A stretch of DNA of 64,000 bases from Flavobacterium sp. Leaf82 (GCF_001422725.1 NZ_LMMA01000032.1:415658-479657); one strand, 5' to 3'; positions 10,201 to 19,043 are shown, counted from the first letter of the stretch. Notes: generated from the sequence alone by a model not told the origin. Numbers and translations: made by a program.

Positions 10201-10274
10201 GAACACAAGGGGTAGAATTGGATGCTTACCCAACATTAAGATCATTTGTAATTGGTGCTAATTTAAAATTTTAA
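7251..10274 (+). CDS. SusC-family TonB-dependent outer-membrane transporter
   Basis: Imports oligosaccharides across the outer membrane as the barrel partner of SusD. 1007 residues: signal peptide ending MSGQ, a carboxypeptidase-regulatory-like beta-sandwich (about 22-100), the SusC-type junction ALKEVVVIGYGTRKK (about 99-113), a plug domain (about 115-220, including VVIRGLG and NPLYIVDGMP), then a 22-strand-type barrel ending in aromatic-rich SFVIGANLKF. The susD gene starts 4 bp after the stop, so they are co-transcribed. Candidate operator repeats and a promoter lie in the 244-bp upstream gap. Substrate is inferred only from the downstream enzymes (GH144, GH3: probably beta-1,2-glucan fragments). 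Confidence 0.95.
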   Translation: MKNFIFSFLALLLLPAYMSGQAIKGKVVDSSGMGIPGAVIAASNSRTSTDADFDGNFTINAKEGEILKISMLGFEAVSIAATTSPMKITLKEAGDTALKEVVVIGYGTRKKIDNTSAITSLKAEDVTRTKVLNASQAIQGKAAGVQVTSSDAPGSTPSVVIRGLGTALGGRNPLYIVDGMPTDNINNINTNDITSYEILKDASSLAIYGTRAANGVIIITTKKGKGDKISVEVESFGGVRTPLKKVKMADANQYASYSNASLGTNRFSTDQPVNTNWFDEITRTGTYTQNNISISGATENVKYFFSAGNYQEKAVLNGLDYSRTSFRNNNEFKLSKKVTLNQNFSFTSANSTPKPLSAFTNAYKQSSIVPVRFANGQYGAPFADASGVASPTGTSFNNVGNPVSQLDFYNEQQRSVTLQGGLKLDYEILKGLKFTSQFNGEYYTWKNYNFEDTKNIWLAANPTRKDADYSSTDPVNLLTKGREQYFNWNLSNYFTYNKVFAQIHDVELTAGIETSVKGSREKLVITRKNVSPDSNYWSLYNATDAKGVDYSGTVTNLQDIVFNESKLASYFGRFQYKLMDKYLVTGTIRRDGSSNFDKDYRWGTFPSVGLGWIMTKESFLSDIKGVNLIKLRGSWGKLGNQNVPLNSQSYNSGLNSYLGGSILYEGSSITSQIDPTLTWEITEETSAGIDFEFLDSRLKGSFDVYDKNTDNVILYVKPYPTSGITTASPSHVGEVSNKGYEIALRWDDKITDDLSYWVGGNFSHNKNELTSLKDISLSQVIGGNLGNGQDTKLLYNNSVGQPLGSFYLYEYAGVDPANGNMLYYNASGDKVTQDALSATADKKYVGSILPKANYGVSLGVVYKNIDFSVDGYGTGGAKVYNGKKAQRFGGENIEASMTNDYWTPTNTTSQNPRPFNTVPVASTYYMESADFFRINNITLGYKLPLKDDQFISSCRIYLNAINPFITQKYSGFSPELNGDGNPYGTQGVELDAYPTLRSFVIGANLKF

Positions 10275-10278
10275 TATT

Positions 10279-11742
10279 ATGAAAAAGATATATATATCAA
10301 TCTTCGTGTTATCAGCATTTACATTTACCGGATGTGCAGATGATTACTTAGATGTTAAACAAACAGAGACCATTTCTACAGATGATATCGAGCTGTTTAA
10401 TAATGACAATGGAGCAAAAACGTTTGTCACTTCAATCTACAGTAAATTTTTAGACTGGGATATGAGTTCATTCGGATGGATAGGTTTAGCAAGTATTACA
10501 TCTGATGATGCTGATAAAGGTTCAACTCCAAGTGATACCGGTACCGATAAAGATGTTTTGGATGCCTTAACTTATAATGCATCAAATCCATCTGCTGAAA
10601 GTACTTTTAATGCAAACTATGATGGAATCAATAGATGTAATCAAGCATTAGCTGTTCTTCCAAAATTAGACAAAGCTGATCCGGCATTAAGAGAAAGATT
10701 AATGGCAGAAGCAAAATTTTTGAGAGCTTTCATGTACTTTACTTTAGTAAAATGTTATGGAGGTGTTCCAATTGTAGATCGCGTATCAAGTATTCCATTA
10801 TCTGCAGAAAGTAAAGCTATGCAGCTAACTCGTAAAACAGCTGCTGAAGTTTATGCTTTTATTGAAAAAGATTTAACTGAGGCTGCAGCGGTTTTACCAA
10901 ATAAATCTCAATATGCCGATGCAGAAAAGGCCAGAGCTTCAAAAGGAGCAGCTTATGCTTTATTGGCTAAAGTAAGTTTGTATCAAAAAAAATGGCAAAG
11001 TGTTGTAGATAATTGTAATCTGGTTACAGGATATATTATTTCTCCGGATTATGCTAAAATGTTCAGATTAGAAGGAGAAAATGATGGAGAATCTATTTTT
11101 GAAATAAACGGGAATGGTGCAGTACCAGCTCGTGGAATTCAAGGATATTCTAACGTTCAGGGTGTTCGTGATGCATGGGGATGGGGATTCAATCAGCCTT
11201 CTCAAAGTTTAGTTAATGCTTATGAGACTGGAGATGTTAGAAAAAATGCAACCATTATTTTTAGAGGTACAACTTTATATGATGGAAGAGTAATTCCTGT
11301 AATAAGTGCAGACGATCCTAATCCGAGATATAACTTAAAAGCTTATTCTTCTGCATATACAAGTGCATGGGAAACAGATGCTAACATTAAATACTTAAGA
11401 TACGGTGAAGTATTATTAATGAAAGCCGAAGCTTTGAATGAATTAGGACAAACTTCAGAGGCAATTCCATTATTAAATATAATCAGACACAGAGCTGGTT
11501 TAGGTGATACTCCGGCAACTTCTCAGGCAGCAGTTAGAACTGCAATCTGGAAAGAAAGAAGAGTTGAATTAGCTTTTGAATTTGACAGATTCTTTGACTT
11601 AGTTAGAACAGGTCAGGCAAAAGATGCTTTTGCGGTAGATGGAAAAGTATTTACAGTAGGTAAAAACGAATTATTCCCAATTCCGGCATCCTTCCTTTTA
11701 ATAGCAGAGGGAATGTCTTCTCAAAATCCTGGTTACAATTAA
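10279..11742 (+). CDS. SusD/RagB-family surface glycan-binding lipoprotein
   Basis: Cell-surface lid of the SusC transporter that captures the glycan. 487 residues with a lipoprotein signal peptide (lipobox FTGC, Cys near residue 19). The acidic residues straight after the cysteine (CADDYLD) resemble the Bacteroidota surface-export signal. The helical TPR-like body has the usual SusD landmarks: RCNQAL, AEAKFLRAFMYFTLVKCYGGVP, YLRYGEVLLMKAEALNELG, and the C-terminal KERRVELAFEFDRFFDLVRTG. It follows susC by 4 bp. A perfect 14-bp hairpin lies after the stop and separates it from the enzyme genes. Confidence 0.95.
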   Translation: MKKIYISIFVLSAFTFTGCADDYLDVKQTETISTDDIELFNNDNGAKTFVTSIYSKFLDWDMSSFGWIGLASITSDDADKGSTPSDTGTDKDVLDALTYNASNPSAESTFNANYDGINRCNQALAVLPKLDKADPALRERLMAEAKFLRAFMYFTLVKCYGGVPIVDRVSSIPLSAESKAMQLTRKTAAEVYAFIEKDLTEAAAVLPNKSQYADAEKARASKGAAYALLAKVSLYQKKWQSVVDNCNLVTGYIISPDYAKMFRLEGENDGESIFEINGNGAVPARGIQGYSNVQGVRDAWGWGFNQPSQSLVNAYETGDVRKNATIIFRGTTLYDGRVIPVISADDPNPRYNLKAYSSAYTSAWETDANIKYLRYGEVLLMKAEALNELGQTSEAIPLLNIIRHRAGLGDTPATSQAAVRTAIWKERRVELAFEFDRFFDLVRTGQAKDAFAVDGKVFTVGKNELFPIPASFLLIAEGMSSQNPGYN

Positions 11743-11751
11743 TATTAATAT

Positions 11752-11783
11752 ATCACTTCCTTCAAGATTTTGAAGGAAGTGAT
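11752..11783 (+). promoter_or_regulatory. Perfect 14-bp hairpin between susD and the glucanase gene
   Basis: ATCACTTCCTTCAA and its exact reverse complement flank a GATT loop. The 3' side runs into TATTTATAAAATC rather than a clean T run. It is therefore more likely an mRNA-processing/stability element or leaky terminator that sets susCD expression above the downstream enzymes than a full terminator. Confidence 0.7.
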
Positions 11784-11811
11784 TATTTATAAAATCTTAA
11801 ACTTTTTTATA

Positions 11812-13191
11812 ATGGTTAGAATTTCAGTTTTATTATTAGTTTTTACATTTTTTGGTTGTGGCTCAAATGCTGATAAATCAAAAGAAAATGAAGGAGAAAA
11901 GGAAGTTGCTGTAAAATTAACAGATGAAGAACTTTTAACAACTGTTCAAAAACAAACCTTTAAATATTTTTGGGATTATGCTGAACCAAATTCTGGATTA
12001 GCAAGAGAGCGTTATCATCCGGATGGAGTTTATCCTGAAAATGATGCAAATATAGTAACAACCGGAGGTTCAGGTTTTGGATTAATGGCCATTGTTTCAG
12101 GAATGTCTCAGGGATATGTTACTAAAGAAAAAGGAGTAGAGAGATTAAATAAAATTGCTGATTTTTTAGGCAAAGCAGATCGTTTTCACGGAGCGTGGTC
12201 ACACTGGATAGACGGAAATACCGGAAAAGTAAAACCTTTTGGAACCAAGGATAATGGTGGAGACTTAGTCGAAACATCATTTTTGGTTGCAGGGATGATT
12301 ACTGTTCGCGAATATCTAAAAGACGGTTCAGAAAAAGAGAAAGCTGTAGCTCAAAAATATGACGCACTCTGGAAAGGGGTTGACTGGCAATGGTATACCA
12401 ATAATAAAAATGTATTGTATTGGCATTGGTCACCAACATATGACTGGCAAATGAATTTTCCTTTAGAAGGATATAATGAATGTTTAATTACTTATGTACT
12501 TGCAGCATCTTCGCCAACACATTCAATTGATGCAAAAGCATACCATGAAGGATGGGCGAGAAGTGGTGGAATTGTTTCTGCCAAAACAAAATATAATATT
12601 CCATTAGTTTTAAAACATAATGGAGCCGAAGAATTTGGAGGTCCTTTATTTTGGGCACATTATTCTTATGTAGGTTTAGATCCAAATCAATTAACAGATA
12701 AATATGCTAATTACTGGGATCTGAATGTTAATCAGACAAAAATCAATTATGAATATTGTGTAGAAAATCCCGGTAAAGTAAAAGGTTACGGACCTGATTA
12801 CTGGGGATTAACAGCATCTTATTCCAGAAATCCTGACGGATCAATAGGATATAATGCTCATATGCCAAGTAATGATCAGGCAGTTATTTCGCCAACAGCG
12901 GCAATAAGTTCAATTGTATATACTCCAAAAGAATCGATGGCTGTGATACGTAATCTTTATGACAATCATAAAGAAATAACTTGGGGAGAAGCTGGTTTTT
13001 ATGATGCTTTGAGTCTTGGAAATAATAATTGGGTAGCAAAACGCTATTTGGCAATCGATCAGGGACCAGAAGTAGTTATGATCGAAAACTACAGAACCGG
13101 TTTATTATGGAAATTATTCATGAATGCTCCAGAAGTAAAACAAGGTTTAGTAAAACTGGGCTTTAAATCTGAAAAATACGGAATTAAATAG
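11812..13191 (+). CDS. Glycoamylase-fold lipoprotein, GH144-type endo-beta-1,2-glucanase candidate
   Basis: Predicted endo-acting glucanase on the cell envelope. 459 residues from ATG 11812, which begins a lipoprotein signal (VFTFFGCGSN). A TTG at 11770 is open further upstream but falls inside the intergenic hairpin and spoils the signal peptide. The body is the (alpha/alpha)6 'glucoamylase/glycoamylase' family: TFKYFWDYAEPNSGLARER, TTGGSGFGLMAIV, RFHGAWSHWIDG, NGGDLVETSFLVAGM, PLEGYNECLITYVL, GGPLFWAHYSYVGLDP, WGLTASYSR. Characterised members are GH144 endo-beta-1,2-glucanases, and the GH3 neighbour would finish the degradation to glucose. The substrate is therefore inferred; family membership is secure. 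The next gene starts 8 bp after the stop. Confidence 0.88.
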   Translation: MVRISVLLLVFTFFGCGSNADKSKENEGEKEVAVKLTDEELLTTVQKQTFKYFWDYAEPNSGLARERYHPDGVYPENDANIVTTGGSGFGLMAIVSGMSQGYVTKEKGVERLNKIADFLGKADRFHGAWSHWIDGNTGKVKPFGTKDNGGDLVETSFLVAGMITVREYLKDGSEKEKAVAQKYDALWKGVDWQWYTNNKNVLYWHWSPTYDWQMNFPLEGYNECLITYVLAASSPTHSIDAKAYHEGWARSGGIVSAKTKYNIPLVLKHNGAEEFGGPLFWAHYSYVGLDPNQLTDKYANYWDLNVNQTKINYEYCVENPGKVKGYGPDYWGLTASYSRNPDGSIGYNAHMPSNDQAVISPTAAISSIVYTPKESMAVIRNLYDNHKEITWGEAGFYDALSLGNNNWVAKRYLAIDQGPEVVMIENYRTGLLWKLFMNAPEVKQGLVKLGFKSEKYGIK

Positions 13192-13199
13192 TATTTAAA

Positions 13200-13913
13200 A
13201 TGAACTTCAAGTTACCAATTATCGCACTCTTGTTTTCTATTGCTGGTTTTGCACAAAGTGAGACAACAGGAAAAATAAAGACAGTTGTAGTAACCAATTA
13301 CGAATTGGGTTACGCTTTACACAAACCTGCCAATACAAAAGAGAAAAAGCCATTGGTAGTTTTTATTTCCGGTGATGGAGAAAAAGGAACAGACATTGAA
13401 AAAGTAAAAATTAATGGCCCTTTAAAATACTTGAAAACGAATCAATTAGATGCTTATGTTCTTGCGCCACAATGCAAAGAAGATGAGAATTGGAATATTG
13501 AATCTATTCATGAATTGATTTTAAAAATTCAAAAAGAAAACAAAATAGATCCTCAAAGAATATATGTTACAGGATTAAGTTCCGGAGGCTGGGCAGCTTG
13601 GAATTTAGCCCTTTCATATCCGGATATGTTTGCGGTAATAGTGCCTATTTCTGGTTTTGTTGATTTGATTGAGCTTGAAAGTGCCTGCAAAATAGCCAAT
13701 ATCCCTACCAGAATCTTTCACGGATTATTAGACGATGTGGTAAAAGTAGATTACGCAATAAGTATTTATAAAGAGTTAAAAAAATGCAATGCAAAAGATG
13801 TTCAACTGACCATTTTTGATGACGCGGGACACGATAGCTGGACACGAGTTTATGACAATCCTGAAATATATAACTGGATGTTTAAACAAATAAAAAAGAA
13901 TACAAACAAATAA
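13200..13913 (+). CDS. Secreted alpha/beta-hydrolase (esterase-like)
   Basis: Small exported serine hydrolase of the dienelactone-hydrolase/feruloyl-esterase-like group. 237 residues: signal peptide ending IAGFAQS, then an alpha/beta-hydrolase core with nucleophile elbow GLSSG (Ser127), acid HGLLDDVV (Asp178) and base AGHDSW (His211), an intact triad. It sits 8 bp after the GH144-type gene and 10 bp before the GH3 gene, so it is part of the degradative operon. A role in removing ester substituents (for example succinyl or acetyl) from the glucan is plausible but unproven. A carboxylesterase or phospholipase label would fit the sequence equally well. Confidence 0.8.
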   Translation: MNFKLPIIALLFSIAGFAQSETTGKIKTVVVTNYELGYALHKPANTKEKKPLVVFISGDGEKGTDIEKVKINGPLKYLKTNQLDAYVLAPQCKEDENWNIESIHELILKIQKENKIDPQRIYVTGLSSGGWAAWNLALSYPDMFAVIVPISGFVDLIELESACKIANIPTRIFHGLLDDVVKVDYAISIYKELKKCNAKDVQLTIFDDAGHDSWTRVYDNPEIYNWMFKQIKKNTNK

Positions 13914-13923
13914 ATATAATAGA

Positions 13924-16224
13924 ATGAAAAACAAATTAGTCTTACTATTTTTAGGATGCGCTGTTTTGGGGTATGCCCAGAAAAAGAATACTAAAAGTAC
14001 AGTAAAAATTAAACCAAAATCAGAGTTTGTAGCTGAGTTATTGTCGAAAATGACATTGGATGAAAAATTAGGTCAGCTTAATTTACCAACTTCCGGAGAT
14101 ATTACTACAGGACAAGCAAATAGCTCTGATGTGGCTAAAAAGATTGCTGAAGGTAAAGTTGGAGGTTTATTCAATATTAAATCTGTTCAAAAAATTAGAG
14201 AAGTACAAAGAATTGCTGTTGAACAAAGCCGCTTGAAAATTCCATTGATTTTTGGAATGGATGTTATTCACGGTTACGAAACAACTTTTCCAATTCCGTT
14301 AGGATTATCTTGTACGTGGGATATGGGCTTAATCGAAAGAAGTGCTCAAATTGCTGCTCAGGAAGCAAGTGCTGACGGTATCAACTGGACATTCTCTCCA
14401 ATGGTTGATGTTTCTCGTGATCCGCGTTGGGGAAGAGTTTCTGAAGGTTCAGGTGAAGATCCTTACCTGGGAAGCCAAATTGCAAAAGCAATGGTTAATG
14501 GTTACCAACAACACGATCTTTCAAAAAATAATTCGATTATGGCGTGTGTAAAACACTTCGCTTTATATGGTGCGCCAGAAGCAGGTCGTGATTATAATAC
14601 AGTCGATATGAGTCATATCAGAATGTTTAATGATTATTTTCCTCCTTACAAAGCAGCCGTTGATGCTGGTGTAGGATCAGTTATGGCTTCTTTTAATGAA
14701 GTTGACGGAATCCCTGCAACAGGAAACAAATGGTTAATGACAGATATATTAAGAAAACAATGGGGTTTTAAAGGTTTTGTAGTAACAGACTTTACCGGAA
14801 TTCCTGAAATGATCGAACACGGAATGGGTGATTTACAAGCAGTTTCAGCTTTATCACTTAATGCTGGTGTTGAAATGGATATGGTTGGAGAAGGTTTTTT
14901 AGGAACTTTAAAAAAATCTTTAGACGAGAAAAAAGTAACAATCGAAACCATCGACAATGCAGTTAAACTTATTCTGGAAGCTAAATATGATTTAGGATTG
15001 TTTCAGGATCCTTATAAATATTGCGATGCCAACAGAGCAAAAACAGAAATTTTTACAGCGAGCAGCAGAAAAGAAGCAAGATCAATTTCAGCTCAGTCAT
15101 TGGTTTTATTAAAAAATCAAGGTCAGGTATTGCCGCTTAAAAAATCGGGTACAATAGCTTTAATCGGACCATTGGCAGATGCTAAAGAAAACATGCCGGG
15201 AACCTGGAGTGTGGCTACAAAAATGGAAAATGCAATATCTTTATTAGCAGGAATTAAAGAAGTAGCAGGAACTTCTACTAAAGTATTATATGCAAAAGGA
15301 AGCAACTTAGATTACGACGAAACTTTTGAAACTAACGCGACAATGTTTGGTAAAACCTTACACCGTGACAGCCGTTCGAAAGAAGAGTTATTAGCTGAAG
15401 CTTTAAAAATAGCAAATCAGTCAGATGTAATTGTTGCTGCACTTGGAGAATCTGCAGAAATGAGTGGAGAATCAAGCAGCCGTACCAATTTAGAAATTCC
15501 ACAAGCTCAAAAAGATTTATTAAACGCATTATTAAAAACAGGAAAGCCAGTTGTATTGGTTTTATTTGATGGTCGTCCTTTAGTGATAAAAGACGAAAAC
15601 GAAACCGTGCCTGCAATTTTAAATGTTTGGTTTGCCGGAAGCGAAGCAGGTTATGCTATTGCTGATGTTTTATTTGGAGATGTAAACCCTTCAGGAAAAT
15701 TGACATCAACTTTTCCTAGAAGCGTTGGTCAATTGCCAATTTATTACGCACACAAAAATACAGGAAGACCACTTTCTAATACAGAAGGAAAATTCGAAAA
15801 ATTCAGATCTAACTATATCGACGAAAGAAATGAGCCATTATTTCCATTTGGTTTTGGTTTAAGTTATACTTCATTTGAGTATTCAAACCTGAAAATTTCA
15901 TCTGATAAAATGAATGCTGCCGGAAAATTAAAAGTAACAGTTGATGTAGCAAATACAGGAAACTATGACGGAAAAGAAACGGTACAATTATACATTAAAG
16001 ATCTGGTTGGTTCAGTAACACGACCAGTTAGAGAATTGAAGAATTTCCAAAAGATAACTCTTAAAAAAGGAGAAAAACAGACTGTGACATTTGATATCAC
16101 AGCTGAAGATTTAAAATTTTATAATTCTGATTTACAATTTGTAGCAGAACCTGGACAGTTTGATATTTTCGTTGGAGGAAATTCAAATGCCGATAAGAAA
16201 GTTAGTTTTGAATTAACTAAATAA
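13924..16224 (+). CDS. bglX: GH3 beta-glucosidase (BglX-like)
   Basis: Exo-acting beta-glucosidase, probably periplasmic, cutting glucose from short oligosaccharides. 766 residues: signal peptide ending GYAQK, GH3 N-terminal barrel (KMTLDEKLGQL, GMDVIHGYETTFPIPLG, DPRWGRVSEGSGEDPYLG, KHFALYGAPEAGRDYN), nucleophile Asp in GFVVTDFTG, GH3 C-terminal domain with candidate acid/base Glu in EMSGESSSR, and a C-terminal fibronectin-III-like domain (NTGNYDGKETVQLYI, VAEPGQFDIFVGG). GH3 enzymes paired with GH144 enzymes in Bacteroidota are known to act on beta-1,2-linked glucose. It ends the first enzyme operon; a terminator follows. Confidence 0.93.
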   Translation: MKNKLVLLFLGCAVLGYAQKKNTKSTVKIKPKSEFVAELLSKMTLDEKLGQLNLPTSGDITTGQANSSDVAKKIAEGKVGGLFNIKSVQKIREVQRIAVEQSRLKIPLIFGMDVIHGYETTFPIPLGLSCTWDMGLIERSAQIAAQEASADGINWTFSPMVDVSRDPRWGRVSEGSGEDPYLGSQIAKAMVNGYQQHDLSKNNSIMACVKHFALYGAPEAGRDYNTVDMSHIRMFNDYFPPYKAAVDAGVGSVMASFNEVDGIPATGNKWLMTDILRKQWGFKGFVVTDFTGIPEMIEHGMGDLQAVSALSLNAGVEMDMVGEGFLGTLKKSLDEKKVTIETIDNAVKLILEAKYDLGLFQDPYKYCDANRAKTEIFTASSRKEARSISAQSLVLLKNQGQVLPLKKSGTIALIGPLADAKENMPGTWSVATKMENAISLLAGIKEVAGTSTKVLYAKGSNLDYDETFETNATMFGKTLHRDSRSKEELLAEALKIANQSDVIVAALGESAEMSGESSSRTNLEIPQAQKDLLNALLKTGKPVVLVLFDGRPLVIKDENETVPAILNVWFAGSEAGYAIADVLFGDVNPSGKLTSTFPRSVGQLPIYYAHKNTGRPLSNTEGKFEKFRSNYIDERNEPLFPFGFGLSYTSFEYSNLKISSDKMNAAGKLKVTVDVANTGNYDGKETVQLYIKDLVGSVTRPVRELKNFQKITLKKGEKQTVTFDITAEDLKFYNSDLQFVAEPGQFDIFVGGNSNADKKVSFELTK

Positions 16225-16247
16225 TTGGTTTGTTAATTAGTTAAATT

Positions 16248-16281
16248 GCCCTTCGTCTTTGGTTAGCGAAGGGCTTTTTTT
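16248..16281 (+). terminator. Rho-independent terminator after the GH3 gene
   Basis: GCCCTTCG (16248-16255) pairs with CGAAGGGC (16267-16274), followed by seven T. It separates the susCD-enzyme unit from the GDPD/GH43 unit. Confidence 0.92.
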
Positions 16282-16336
16282 AGCTTTTTAGTCTTAAAAA
16301 ATACAGTAAATTTTTACAATTTTAAATTTTTATAAA

Positions 16337-17119
16337 ATGAATAGAAATAAACAATATCAATTATTTTTTCTGATGTTGATACTGGTTGCTTTTTCTTCTT
16401 GTAAAGTCAAAAATGCTGTTGTCGCACATCGCGGTGCCTGGAAAAAAAATAATCTGCCTGAAAATTCAATAGCTTCTCTCAGACATGCTATAGATTTAAA
16501 ACTTGCTGGCTCAGAGTTCGACGTTTGGAGAACAGCTGATGATTCCTTAATAATCAATCACGATGCACATTATAACAAGTTGCTTATCGAAGAAACAAAT
16601 TATGCTGACCTGATAAAGGTTAAGCTTTCAAACGGAGAAAAACTTCCAACTTTACACGAATATATTACTGAAGGTAAAAAAAATAATAAAAACACTTTGT
16701 TAGTGTGCGAAATAAAACCTTCGGAAATCAGTAAAGAAAGAGGAAAAGAAACTGCCATAAAAACTGTTGAAACAATTAAAAAGCTTAAAGCTGAAAAAAT
16801 GACCTGTTACATCAGTTTTGATTATGAAATTCTAAAGCAAATCAGGCAAATAGATCCGGTAACATCTTTACAATATCTGGAAGGAAATAAATCTCCTGCA
16901 GCAGTAAAATTAGATCAGATTACAGGAATTGATTTTCATTATTCTGTTTTTCAAAAACATCCTGAATGGATTAAAGAAGCGAAAGACAATAACATTATTT
17001 TAAATGTCTGGACAGTTAATGATCCTGAAGTTATGGATTGGATTATTGAAAACAAATTTGATTATATAACAACAAACGAACCTGAACTACTCAATCAAAG
17101 AATAAAAAATAAAAAATAG
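16337..17119 (+). CDS. Glycerophosphodiester phosphodiesterase lipoprotein
   Basis: GDPD-family TIM-barrel phosphodiesterase anchored as an envelope lipoprotein (lipobox AFSSC, Cys22). 260 residues. The metal/catalytic set is visible: AHRGAW (His31), PENS (Glu42), GSEFDVW (Glu60, Asp62), NHDAHYN (His75), then CEIKPS and a late VWTVNDPEVMDW. Family members split glycerophosphodiesters to glycerol phosphate plus alcohol. Here it lies between glycan-degrading genes and 4 bp before a GH43-like gene. A role in stripping phosphoglycerol from a substituted glucan is worth considering, but phospholipid-derived substrates are equally possible. No clear own promoter was found. Confidence 0.9.
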   Translation: MNRNKQYQLFFLMLILVAFSSCKVKNAVVAHRGAWKKNNLPENSIASLRHAIDLKLAGSEFDVWRTADDSLIINHDAHYNKLLIEETNYADLIKVKLSNGEKLPTLHEYITEGKKNNKNTLLVCEIKPSEISKERGKETAIKTVETIKKLKAEKMTCYISFDYEILKQIRQIDPVTSLQYLEGNKSPAAVKLDQITGIDFHYSVFQKHPEWIKEAKDNNIILNVWTVNDPEVMDWIIENKFDYITTNEPELLNQRIKNKK

Positions 17120-17123
17120 AAAA

Positions 17124-19043
17124 ATGTATAAAGTACTTTCAATACCGCTTTTGTTGCTTTTGTTTGTATGCAATAATAATTGGGCACAAAAAACAAATAT
17201 TCCGGGCAAAACAGAATGGTTTGACCCTAATAAAAAAGCATCAACTTATTGTAATCCGGTTAATATAGGTTACAATTATACTACTGAAAATCATAACGGA
17301 ATTCCGGAATCTCGTCGTTCGAGTGCAGATCCCGTAATTATTACTTTTAAAGGAGAATATTATTTATTTGCTACAAACCAGGCAGGATTTTTCTGGAGTA
17401 AAGACATGTCTGACTGGAAATTTGTTTACGGAAGCTTTCAAAGAAAACCTGCAGATGATGATCAGTGCGCACCGGCTGCATGGGTTGTAAATGACACTTT
17501 ATTTTATGTGGGTTCAACCTGGAAAAGAGATCATCCAATCTGGAAAACCGCAGATCCAAAATCAGGTCAATGGTTAAGACATGTTGACAAGGCGATGCTG
17601 CCAACTTGGGATCCGGCAATTTTTCAGGATGATGATAAAAAAGTATACATGTATTATGGCTCAAGCGGAAAATTACCTCTTGTTGGCGTTGAAGTAGATT
17701 ATAAAACCTGGTTGCCAAAAGGAAATCAGGCAGATTATGAAAAATTATATAAAGCAACAGAAGTTGAGGATATTCAGCGTCCGTATGGTCAAATAAAAGA
17801 AGTTGTAGGTCTTGATCCCGCTTCTCACGGTTGGGAACGTTTTGGACCTAATAATGATATGGAACCTGCGCCTTGGGGTAACTTTATTGAAGGTGCCTGG
17901 ATGACCAAACACAATGGTAAATATTATATGCAATACGGAGCACCGGCAACGGAATATAAAGGATATGCAAATGGTGTGCATGTGGGGAATAGCCCGTTAG
18001 GACCTTTTGAATATCAAAAACACAATCCAATGTCTTATAAACCAGGCGGATTTGTAATTGGAGCCGGACACGGAAATACTTTTGCAGATAATTATGGCAA
18101 TTATTGGAATACCGGAACCTGCAAAATATCTATAAAAGATCGTTTTGAGCGTCGTATCGATATGTTTCCAGCTGGATTTGATAAAGATGATGTCATGTAT
18201 TCGATTACTTCTTATGGAGATTTTCCTATAGTTTTGCCAACTAAAAAGCGTAATCAGGAAAAAGGAGCATCTTCAGGATGGATGTTGCTTTCGTATAAAA
18301 AGCCAGTGACAGTTTCTTCTTCAGAAGAATGTATGGAAGTCGAAACGCACAGAGTAGATAATGGAGGTAAAAAAGTATACGAGAAATTTTGTTATGGAGC
18401 AGGGAATCTAACCGATGAAAATATTCAGACGTATTGGTCTGCAAAAACAAATAATCCCGGTGAATGGCTGCAGCTTGATTTAGGAAAACCAATGCAAATA
18501 AACGCTTTACAGATTAATTATGCTGATCATAAAGCAACGCAATACAATAAGGCAATGGATATTTATTATCAATATAAAATCTATATGTCTGATGATGCTG
18601 TCAACTGGAAATTAGTAGTAGATAAATCTAAAAATGCAAAAGATGTTCCGCACGATTATGTAGAATTAACAAAATCGATCAAGGCACGTTACATCAAAAT
18701 GGAAAATATTCATAACGCATCAGGGTTATTTGCAATTTCTGATTTTAGGGTATTTGGAAACGGACTGGCGGAAAAACCAAAAACTGTTACTGATTTTAAA
18801 GTAGACAGAAATACATCTGATTCACGCAATGCAATGATCTCATGGAAAAAACAAACAGATGCAATTGGGTATAATATTTATTATGGCATTACACCTGATA
18901 AATTATACAACAGTATAATGGTCTATGATGAAACTTCTTATGATTTTAGAGGTTTAGACAAAGGAACGAAGTATTATTTTACGATTGAAGCTTTCAATGA
19001 AAACGGAATTAGCGCTAAAAATGAATTATTAGAAGTGAAATAA
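17124..19043 (+). CDS. GH43-like glycosidase with F5/8-type C and FnIII domains
   Basis: Secreted modular glycosidase, 639 residues: signal peptide ending NNWAQK, a five-bladed-propeller GH43-like domain (about 35-380), a galactose-binding F5/8 type C module (about 400-545: NLTDENIQTYWSA, GEWLQLDLG, ARYIKMEN), and a C-terminal fibronectin III module (about 555-639). The three acidic GH43 positions can be placed at SSADPVI, TWDPAIFQDDD and FIEGAWM. Substrate cannot be read from sequence. It starts 4 bp after the GDPD gene and is surely co-transcribed with it. Its C-terminal modules suggest binding to a surface or polymeric glycan. Confidence 0.85.
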   Translation: MYKVLSIPLLLLLFVCNNNWAQKTNIPGKTEWFDPNKKASTYCNPVNIGYNYTTENHNGIPESRRSSADPVIITFKGEYYLFATNQAGFFWSKDMSDWKFVYGSFQRKPADDDQCAPAAWVVNDTLFYVGSTWKRDHPIWKTADPKSGQWLRHVDKAMLPTWDPAIFQDDDKKVYMYYGSSGKLPLVGVEVDYKTWLPKGNQADYEKLYKATEVEDIQRPYGQIKEVVGLDPASHGWERFGPNNDMEPAPWGNFIEGAWMTKHNGKYYMQYGAPATEYKGYANGVHVGNSPLGPFEYQKHNPMSYKPGGFVIGAGHGNTFADNYGNYWNTGTCKISIKDRFERRIDMFPAGFDKDDVMYSITSYGDFPIVLPTKKRNQEKGASSGWMLLSYKKPVTVSSSEECMEVETHRVDNGGKKVYEKFCYGAGNLTDENIQTYWSAKTNNPGEWLQLDLGKPMQINALQINYADHKATQYNKAMDIYYQYKIYMSDDAVNWKLVVDKSKNAKDVPHDYVELTKSIKARYIKMENIHNASGLFAISDFRVFGNGLAEKPKTVTDFKVDRNTSDSRNAMISWKKQTDAIGYNIYYGITPDKLYNSIMVYDETSYDFRGLDKGTKYYFTIEAFNENGISAKNELLEVK

